Shown here piece after piece: positions 56,463 through 64,000 of a stretch of 64,000 bases of DNA. The stretch lies in NCBI RefSeq assembly GCF_902167145.1, contig NC_050099.1, positions 9,810,434 to 9,874,433 on the forward strand, given 5' to 3'. A program made the position numbers and the translations under genes. The notes below the pieces were generated by a model. The model was not told the DNA's origin, ran no database searches, and was given only the letters and a program-made list of their open reading frames with translations. Each line of letters begins with the position of its first letter. Position 1 is the first letter of the stretch. Source of the stretch: Zea mays. Taxonomy: Eukaryota > Streptophyta > Magnoliopsida > Poales > Poaceae.

Positions 56463-58524
56463 ATGAATCATATTATTCCCAATGATGAGATTGAATCAAT
56501 AGAAGTAGTTGCTGCACCTGATGATGATGAGAGACAGTATCCTAAGTTTGTTAACAAGTGGGATATGCTAGAATTTGAGGACTATGATGGAGACATTTTC
56601 ACAGGGGCACAATTTGAAGAGACTGATGAAGAGGAGGAGGAGGAAAACATAGCTATGGGGGTGGATGAGCAAGGAGAGGGTGATGATGTACCAAGAAATG
56701 ATTATGACAGAGATAATCCATCCTTAAAAGAAGGCAGCACATTTGCATCGATGACCGAATTTAGGAATGCACTTGCTACCTATTGCATCAAAGGTGAGTA
56801 TGATTATGTAATTGAAAAGAGTGAGCCAACTAGAATGACTTTTCATTGCACATTTCAGAGGTGTCAGTGGAGGATACATGCTTCCTGTATGCGGAATAGT
56901 ACAATTATTCTGGTCAAAGTGAATCCATCTCCTCACACTTGTCCAAGTGAAAGAAAAGGGTCACATAAGATAGCTAAAAGTAGATGGTGTGTAGATGCAA
57001 CATTAGAATGGGTGATAGATAACCCATACATTGGTACAACTGAATTGGTAAGAAGATTAAAGAGAAGTACAACATTTTGGTGCCTTACATGAGAGTGTAT
57101 TATGGCAAGGAAACGACTCTTGACAAGATTTATGGCCCATGGAAGGAAAGCTTCAACTTATTATTCACTTTCAAAGCTGAAGTGGAGCAGGCGTGCCCAG
57201 GTAGTGTTGTTGAGATTGACCATCATACAGTGGATTATAAAGTGAGAGGCAAGATTTTGAACAAAGAATGTTTTAGAAGGGTGTTCGTTTCATTCAAAGC
57301 ATGTTGGAGTGGGTTCTTAGCTGGTTGCAGGCCTTATTTAGCAGTGGATGCAACAGCTATTTATGGGAGGTTTAGAGGCTAGTTAGTAGCTGCTTGTGCC
57401 ATTGATGCACATAATTGGCTCTTTCCAGTGGCTTATGGGGTTCGCAAGGCAGAATCAACATAAAGTTGGACATGGTTCCTACAGAATTTGCGTTAGGTTA
57501 TAGGGTTTCCACATGGATTGACTATACACACAGACGCTTGCAAGGGTTTAGAAACTACAGTGGATTATGTGTTTCTTGGAGTAGAGCATAGGGAATGCAT
57601 GAGGCATTTTGCTTCAAACATGGGCAAATCATTCAAGGGAAAGTTGATTCATGACAACTTATGGCCAGCAGCATTGACATATAGCCTTAGAAAGCATAAC
57701 TATCATGTGAATCAAATGTACACAAACTCTAGGTTAAAAATATACATTGAAAGTCATCACAAATATCTATGGGCTAGAAGCAAATTTGGTGAAGGGTGCA
57801 TGGTGGACTATGTGAACAATAACTTAGCAGAGTCATTCAATGCATGGATCAGAAAAACAAAGGGGCTTCATTTGGTGGAGTTGCTAGATAAGATTTGACA
57901 AATGCTTATGGTAAAGTTTGAGTTGCGTCAAAGAATTGCACTTGAGAGGTTTCATGGCCACATGATAATCCCAGTTGTGATGAAGACATTGCATGAAAAG
58001 ACTAGAGGTTTGAAAATGTCTTTCATCAAGCGCAGACCACTTGAGTTAGAGGTGACAATGTTGGACAAAGAAAAGAGGGAATGGAGATATCCAGTGGACT
58101 TATCGAACAGGACATGCACTTGTAGGCAGTGGCATATCACCGGGCTGCCATGCGCCCATGCCCTATTTTTCATTACTTCCCTTTGTGATGTAGCCAACGA
58201 AATTGATCAATTGTACATAAGTACTACTCTATTGCCAAGTTCAAAGCAACATATGCTGAGAATGTGCCTTCCATAGAAGCAAAGCATCAGTGGGAGGTCG
58301 TGAATCCTGGTTTCGTTCTCAACGCTCTAGTCCAGACTAGAGCACTAGGAAGACCAAGAAAAACTAGAATAAGATCAAGTGCCGAGGGTAGTGGACTTGA
58401 ACCAAGGAAGAGAAAATGCAAAAGGTGTGGAGGATTAGGACATATTGCGAGAAATTGCAAGAATGCAGTAGATCCAGCTTTTGGAGAGGATCAGCCACTA
58501 GAGCCACAATTGCCACTAGATACA
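56463..58524 (+). pseudogene. Mutator-like (MuDR/MURA) transposase pseudogene, cut by H
   Basis: Three frames together make one transposase. 56463-57092 has an acidic N-terminus, then the plant MuDR DNA-binding domain (about 56720-56960, with CTFQRCQWRIHAS and HTC). After a one-base loss near 57060, a second frame runs to about 58220 and holds the MULE domain with D in LAVDAT, D in IHTDACKG and E in NNLAESFNAW. It also has the SWIM zinc finger CTCRQW...LPCAH (58110-58160). Stops in this frame: 57380, about 57461, about 57494 and 57896. A second frameshift near 58220 leads to a terminal zinc knuckle CKRCGGLGHIARNC (58420-58460). Element H begins at 58525 and removes the end. Confidence 0.8.
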
Positions 58525-61500
58525 TGTAACACCCTGAATTTGGGGGTAGAATTTTTTCTTCTTTTCTCTCACCAAATTCAGGCGTTACCCTTTCCTTTTT
58601 CCCTTTTCTTCTCGCTAAGCCTTGATCTTTTCCAAAAGTTATAGCGAGAATTAGCTCGACATCTTGTGTAACCAAAACCTAGAACTATTTTTGGTTGTTG
58701 CATCATGCCGGATTATGCACTCTTTTGTTTTTGGCTGAGTGAATTGAAGAGTTAGGCATATAAGAAATTGGGGAAATTAGAAAAAGAAAAGCCTTTTCTT
58801 TTTCTCTCCCCCCCTTTCTCTCTTTTGGCCCAGCCGCCCCCTTCCCCTTCGCGCCGGCCCAGTTGGCGGCCCAGCCGCCCCCTTCCCCCTTCCCGCGTGG
58901 GCCCCGCGGCGGCCCAGCCGCCCCCTCCCCCCCCCCCCCGCTGTGGGCCGTTCTGACCGGCCCACCCCCTTTCCCCCCCTTTTGGCCCAGTCGGCCCAAC
59001 CGCCCCTCCCCCCCCCCTTTTTTCTTTTTCCAAAATTCCCTCCCCGCGGGCCCCGCCCGTCATCCCCTCCCCCCTACCCCAACTCTCTCTCTCCCCTAAC
59101 CCTAGCCGCCGCCGCCCCTTCCCCCGGCGCCGCCGCGCCGCCCCCTCCGGTGAGCCCCCCTCTCCTCCCTTCCCCCCCTCCCCCGCCCGCCGGCGCCGCT
59201 CCCCGGCGCGGCATTCCTCGCCCTCCCCGCGCCGCCCTTCGGCCGCCCGCGCTCCGGCCGCCCTCGCCCCGCCGTGCCCGACCGAGCCCGGCCGCGCCCG
59301 CCTCGCCCCTCCCCGCACCGGCCCCGCCTCGGCCGCTCCGGCGCGCCCCCGCCCCGTCCTGCGCCCGGTTGCGCCCGGCCGCGCCCCGGCCTTGCCGCCT
59401 CGAGCTCGCCCGCCCATGGCGTCCGCCCTCCCCGCGCCGCCCTCCGGCGAGCCCGCCCGCGCCCCGGCCGCCCCGCCTCGGCCGTCCCCGACCCCGGCGA
59501 CCCGCCCCTTCCCCGCCCTCGCTCCGGCGAGCTCGCCCCGCCCCATCCCGCGCCCGCCTCGCCGCCCCCGGCTGCGCCCCGCCTCGGCCCCGCCGCGGTT
59601 GCGCCGGCCGCGCCCAGCCCCGCCGCGGTCGCCCCCGCCGCGCCCGGCCTCGTCCCGCGCCCGCCGGCCGCCCCGGCCTCGCCCCGGCCTTGCCCCCGGC
59701 TGCGCCCGGCAAGCCCGCCCCGGCTCGGCCGCCCGCCCCCGTGCCTGACTCGGCCGCGCCGTCCCCGCCCCGGCGTGGTGGTCGGCCGTGTCTTCGCCCT
59801 AGCGTGCTTTCTCGCTCGCCCCGCCTTGCCTTGCCCACGTTGTGACGGCCCTGGCGTGGCCTCGAGCTCGGCCCAGCGTGCCTATGGCGCGCGGCTAGCG
59901 CTCGACCCTGACGTGCGCACGGCTAGTTCGTGGCATGTGCGTGCGGCCTCGCGCGCGTGCTCGCGTAGTGCGCAGTGCCTTGGCACGACCCGTCGTGTCC
60001 CCGTCTACCACCAGACGCCCCGTCTACCCCCCCCCGTGTCCTATGCGCGCGATAGGAATCTCAATTTGGAAATTGGTTACGTTAGTTAATTTGTATATCT
60101 AATCGTCTATCTCATTCAATGTTAATCTACTAAAAGTGGTCACGTTTACATTAGTGCATGTAGCTAATTCTTTTGTTAGAACCAATTGGAACTAGAGCAC
60201 GTAGCGTTTAGTTATTCGTTTACCCGTAGTGCGTCTCGGGCATAAGCTCTAACTCTCGCGAGCCCTTTTCCCATTTCTTTCTAACCATGGTGAGTTCATT
60301 ATCGTATGTGATATTCTATGCGTGTTCACTTTATTTGTTCCCTTGTATGGTGTACTGTTTGTTTCCTAATTTGAATGGATGAATGTATGTATGCTTGCAA
60401 TCGCATAGAGAACGATCCGGTTGAAGAGCCCGAGGAACTTGTAGGAGAAGCCCCTGAGCAGCAGTCGGTTGGTGGAGGCAAGTGTCCTTTGACCTATCTC
60501 TGTCCTATTCATTCTTTAATTCACCTCCCGCATTACACATTTATACTTAAGGATTGACTAGCTTTTGTTATCCATGTCCTTGTTTACCTATTTGGGTTGG
60601 ATTATTATTGTCTAGCTTTATGCTATTGCTCAAACTCTAATCAATGAACATGATGAGATTATCTATGATACGCTGTTTTCCCTTCTCTTATTATGATGTT
60701 GTACTTGTGGTCTTCAAGGGGGCTCGAGCGGTTTCTCGAGTGCCTCTCCGTAAGGACCTGTTCTATGGATGACCGCCCGGGAAAACAGTGCAACCATGAG
60801 GGTGGAATGGGATGCCCTTAGCTGAATAATTAGAGGATCCGAGGTGTAGTTCACTTAGCTGTCGTGCCGTCAATGGGGCTCGGTGTATGCGGCTCGCTCT
60901 GCCAAGTTTGGGTTCGCCCCTTGGGGAGGAGTGTGGTGCATTTAGGAAACCTAACGGGTGGCTACAGTCCCAGGGAATCTTTGTAAAGGCTACGTAGTGA
61001 TGCCCTGCTAGACCACCTAGGTAGTGGTTAATGGGGAGTAGCTCTCTCCGGGCAGAATGGGAATCACGGCTTGTGGGTAAAGTGCACAACCTCTGCAGAG
61101 TGTTTGAAAACTGATATATTAGCCGTGCTCGCGGTTATGAGCGGCCAAGGGAGCTCCAGTGATTAGTGGTACTTGATCAGAGACATTTTGGGTTACAGGT
61201 GGCAATGAGACTGATGGTTTTGGTTATGTCTATGGTGCTGGTAAGTGGTATTCTTTCCGTTTGGAAAGGGTACATCGGGCTAATAACTTGGGTTAATGCT
61301 AAAACCTGGCTTTCTATTAGTAAATAATAATCTGACCAACTAAAAGCAACTGCTTGACTTATCCCCACATAAAGCTAGTCCACTACAGCCAAACAGGATA
61401 CTTGCTGAGTATGTTGATGTGTACTCACCCTTGCTCTACACACCAAACCCCCCCATCCCCAGGTTGTCAGCATTGCAACCACTGCTCAGGAGAAGATGAA

Positions 61501-61810
61501 GCCATGGAAGGAGACTTCCAGGAGTTCCAAGACTACGACGAGTTCTAGGCGTGGGTTAGCGGCAACCCCCAGTCGGCTGTCTGTGAAGGCCGCGTTTATC
61601 TACGTTTCTTTTCCGCACTTTGATTTTTATTGTAAGGACTATGTGGACGTCTCAGACGTATAATGTAATCAACTATTATTTCCCTTTTTAATACTATTTT
61701 GAGCACTGTGTGATGACGTCCATGTTATGTAACTGCTGTGTACGTGAATAACTGATCCTGGCACGTACATGGTTCGCATTCGGTTTGCCTTCTAAAAACC
61801 GGGTGTGACA
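58525..61810 (+). repeat. H 5' LTR
   Basis: 3286 bases, TGTAACACCC to CCGGGTGTGACA. 58800-60050 is extremely C-rich on this strand (many CCCC and GCCCCG words), so frames stay open on both strands (for example 58943-59845 plus and 59074-59838 minus). These proline- or arginine-rich frames are compositional. A donor-like CCG|GTGAGC lies at 59150, matching the place of the donor in G. From 60050 on the LTR is AT-rich with two small exons. Confidence 0.8.
60409..61548 (+). other. LTR-internal exon pair of H, open
   Basis: Exon a 60409-60477 follows ATCGCATAG and ends GGTGGAG|GCAAGT. Exon b 61463-61548 follows CCCATCCCCAG and ends TAG 61546-61548. Joined in phase 1 the frame is open and strongly acidic: DPVEEPEELVGEAPEQ, then a Cys/His cluster (CQHCNHC), then GEDEAMEGDFQEFQDYDEF. 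The donor AG|GCAAGT is the GC form of an otherwise perfect consensus. Intron 60478-61462 is 985 bases. The start codon is not resolved. Confidence 0.5.
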
Positions 61811-61814
61811 TAAG

Positions 61815-61827
61815 TGGTATCAAAGCC
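61815..61827 (+). other. H primer binding site (tRNA-Met type)
   Basis: TGGTATCAAAGCC four bases after the LTR, the same spacing as in B. Confidence 0.8.
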
Positions 61828-62070
61828 GTGCTCACTATAGGACCGCTAACCTAGAATAGAATGGTCGTTCTAAGGACTATAGACCTCTATGCCTGCCTTG
61901 ACTTTGATATCCCTTCAAAAGTTGGTCATACCGACCAAACCTATGTTCTACTATATATTATACCTTGCTGAAAATTGTGTTTTATTCTAATCCTTCATTT
62001 ATTTATGGTTCATTATTTGTTGGTCATATTGATTCTGTTCTCACCCTTTTGCTTGCGATGTCTTTTGTAG

Positions 62071-63084
62071 ATGGCTCGACTTAGACACACTGCACGAAAG
62101 TCCGTCATCCCCTTCTTACCCTCCCGCCTTGCTGAGCGTCCAATTCGCCGTCTCGTGGCCAGACAGTCCAGTCACTTGGAGAGGCTGCACCACCGCCTGC
62201 ATGAGGAGCAGGAACGCCGACGACAGGAGCAGCAGGGCTCTTCCTTCTCGCTCCAACAAGAGATAGAGTCCGTGAGGAGCTGCTCTCCTGTGCTTCCCCT
62301 GGAGGCGCCCCCTGCACCACCACTGGGCGCCCCAGCCTCTGGAGTAGCTGCTGGAGGAGACCCAGATGATGGAGGTGGCGACAACAGCTCGAGCCACGAC
62401 ATCGACTTCTCTACTGACCAGGAGCCGGAAGGATGGGTTGCTCGACCCATCACTCGCGACGCTGCTCGCGGGTGTCACTTCCATGATGCACTCGACACCC
62501 TGCTACGTCGGGTACTTAACCGGCGTACTTGGTCCATCGAGTATCGCTGTGTGGTCTACCAGCATAGTCGCGGGGTCTACCCGGACCGCTGGGAGGCGAC
62601 CTGCTTGGTGCGCCGTCCGGAGAACAGTCTCTAGGGTGCGGAGGCCTGCTCAGAGCACTATTCTATCTCTGAGCGGGACTCAGCTGAGGCAGCCATGCAA
62701 GATGCTGCACGGCGTGCGCTCTCGCACTACTGCTCGGTTCTCGGTGGGGTAGCTGACGGTCTCGACCTGAAGTATCACCCCCGCCGTCCATCTGGCAGCA
62801 CAGGAGGCGTGATTGTCTCACCTGTCGGTGAGGGCAATCCTAGGTTGAGCAGCATAGTCAACCTAGCCGCCGTGCTAAACACGGAGCTGGACCATGCATT
62901 AGACGAGCTGAGTAGGGCTCATGCTGAGATCGCCCTGCTGCGGGCTGAGCGCGCGGAACGTCGTCACCTGGACGACGGTTCCCCCGCTCCCATCGGGACT
63001 CAGCACCCGTACCGCTCACCTCGGCTTGGACACCAGCCTTATGGCAACCCCGACTGCAAGACCAAGATAAATCTAGAACCATAG
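62071..63084 (+). pseudogene. H pre-gag open reading frame
   Basis: ATG 62071 follows TCTTTTGTAG. One frame of 337 codons to TAG 63082-63084, broken only by TAG 62632-62634. Basic N-terminus with an Arg/Gln/Glu-rich helix (about 30-65), Pro/Gly-rich linker, acidic patch, a compact domain (about 135-235) and a short C-terminal helix (about 270-310). As in G, the compact domain has an RxRWEATCLV-like strand followed by a helix with AMQDAARRAL, comparable to the AEDTIEAIAL helix in G. Function unknown; a match to a named family is not claimed. Confidence 0.55.
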
Positions 63085-63488
63085 ATCGTTAGTGTTGGAT
63101 CTTGTAATTAATACAAAATATATACGTAGAAGCTACATTCTTAGCGTTAGTCTCGCTCTTAGTTAGTCTTAGTTAGACAGGGTAGTTTGCTATATCCTGT
63201 GCATTTATGTTTGTCATGATGAACTATGTTTGGTTTGGATCTTTGTAATGACTGTCACCAGAGTGTGGGTATCCCCTGCATTTTGGTTTACCTATTATGT
63301 TAATGGAGTTAGTTATCTAGTTGGGAAACCTTTTATTCCACTTTCCTCTTTATCTGAGAAGCTGTGTTGGTCTGTGTTGGAGATCAGTGAAGATGCTCGT
63401 CTGTTCAGTGCTGTTGAAGGATTCTATACTCTTTTCTTATGCTGCAAGATTTGCCAGATCAGTTCTGATGTGTGGTTGCATTCTGCAG

Positions 63489-64000
63489 ATGTCAGAGAAC
63501 AGGCGCAGAGGAGGAAGGCGTGCTCAGCAGGAGCGAGCCGCTCAGCAGGAAGAGGTGCCCCAGCAATAGCACCTGCCGCCCCCGCCCCCGATGTCGATCG
63601 AGCAGATGTTTCTGATGCAGACTCAGGCAGTTCAAGCCATCGGTCAGACTTTGGCCGCCATTCAGCAGCAGCAGCAGCAACAGCAGCAGGCACCACCTCA
63701 GCCTCAGATGCCTCAGATGCCCAGAGACAAGCGTGCTGAATTCATGAGAGGTCATCCACCAACGTTCGCTCATTCTTCTGACCCCATGGATGCTGAAGAC
63801 TGGCTGCGCATTGTGGAGCGGGAGTTGCATACCGCTCAATGCGATGACAGAGAGAAAGTCTTGTATTTTCCCCGTTTGTTGAGAGGAGCAGCTCAATCAT
63901 GGTGGGAGTCTTACCTCGCCACCCATGCCCACCCCGACACCATCACCTGGGAAGAGTTGAGAGGTAGCTTTAGTCAGTACCATGTGCCTGCAGGTCTGAT
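63489..64000 (+). pseudogene. gag: H gag, N-terminal part, one amber stop
   Basis: ATG 63489 follows TTGCATTCTGCAG. The frame is open to the window edge except for TAG 63567-63569 at codon 27, between CAA and CAC in a Gln-rich run. After a poly-Gln/Pro stretch (codons 55-80) the gypsy capsid domain begins: FMRGHPPTFAHSSDPMDAEDWL, LLRGAAQSWW, EELRGSFSQYHVPAGL. The longer frame overlapping it (63230-63739) is a shadow in another phase. RT and the rest lie outside the window. Confidence 0.75.

Larger units (their letters stand above)
58525..64000 (+). mobile_element. Element H: Tekay-type Ty3/gypsy retrotransposon, 5' part
   Basis: 5' LTR 58525-61810, tRNA-Met type primer site, pre-gag frame and the first 170 codons of gag; the rest is beyond the window. 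It is inserted in the tail of the Mutator-like transposase; the left five bases ATACA should be its target copy. It shares with B the LTR end GGGTGTGACA and the conserved block inside the LTR intron, and with G the pre-gag frame. Confidence 0.8.

Noticed and set aside
58943..59845. 300-residue Pro/Arg-rich frame on plus and a 254-residue frame on minus over the same DNA (59074-59838)
   Set aside because: The region is extremely GC-rich, so stop codons are rare on both strands. No domain, and it lies in the leader of an LTR. Compositional open frames.
63230..63739. 169-residue plus frame near the right end
   Set aside because: It overlaps the true gag start in another phase; the gag frame from 63489 carries the capsid motifs.

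Overview
The window reads as intergenic heterochromatin from a large-genome grass, most likely maize (Zea mays) or a close relative. It holds no intact host gene, and almost every base belongs to nested transposable elements. The maize call rests on three elements resembling the cinful/zeon family (LTRs rich in CCTTCGG/CCGAAGG, with ends TGTTGGGGG and CCCAACA), a SIRE-type Copia element with CACCGGAC palindromes, and long-LTR Tekay-type Ty3/gypsy elements. Family names come from recognition, not from a search.

Layout, using letters A-H. A (1-2683, +) is the 3' part of a zeon-like element. It abuts the 5' LTR of B, a Tekay-type gypsy element on +. That LTR is broken into pieces (2684-2934, 3960-5341, 26584-26865, 32507-33970) by a CACTA-like element (2935-3959), by gypsy element C on - (5342-26583, target duplication TATAG) and by zeon-like F on - (26866-32506, target duplication TGTAC). 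The 5' LTR of C is itself split by D, a non-autonomous SIRE-type Copia element on - (9138-17246), and by zeon-like E on - (17550-25067, target duplication ATAAA). B continues with a decayed gag-pol (34407-36354). A second, partly overlapping unit of LTR end, primer site and gag-pol follows (36355-40163).

After B comes a short relic of a host pectinesterase-like gene (about 40164-40530). Next is G, a 14.9-kb Tekay-type element on + with 4.3-kb LTRs and a nearly open pol (40740-55687). A Mutator-like transposase pseudogene (56463-58524) follows and is cut by H, a fourth gypsy element on + whose gag runs off the right edge (58525-64000).

Three structures deserve attention. First, the zeon-like elements carry an antisense gene with its own TATA box. 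In E it has three exons joined by two GT-AG introns that keep frame, and its N-terminal part resembles the 'putative gypsy type transposon' family. Second, the LTRs of B, G and H each contain two small exon-like reading frames that join in the same phase across an intron with the unusual donor AG|GCAAG, giving a short, mostly acidic peptide. Third, G and H carry an extra reading frame between the primer site and gag, and gag and pre-gag ATGs sit directly after acceptor-like AG motifs.

The nonsense codons private to the gag genes of E and F are all CAG to TAG, which fits deamination of methylated CHG sites. No rRNA, tRNA gene, CRISPR array or intact host gene was seen.
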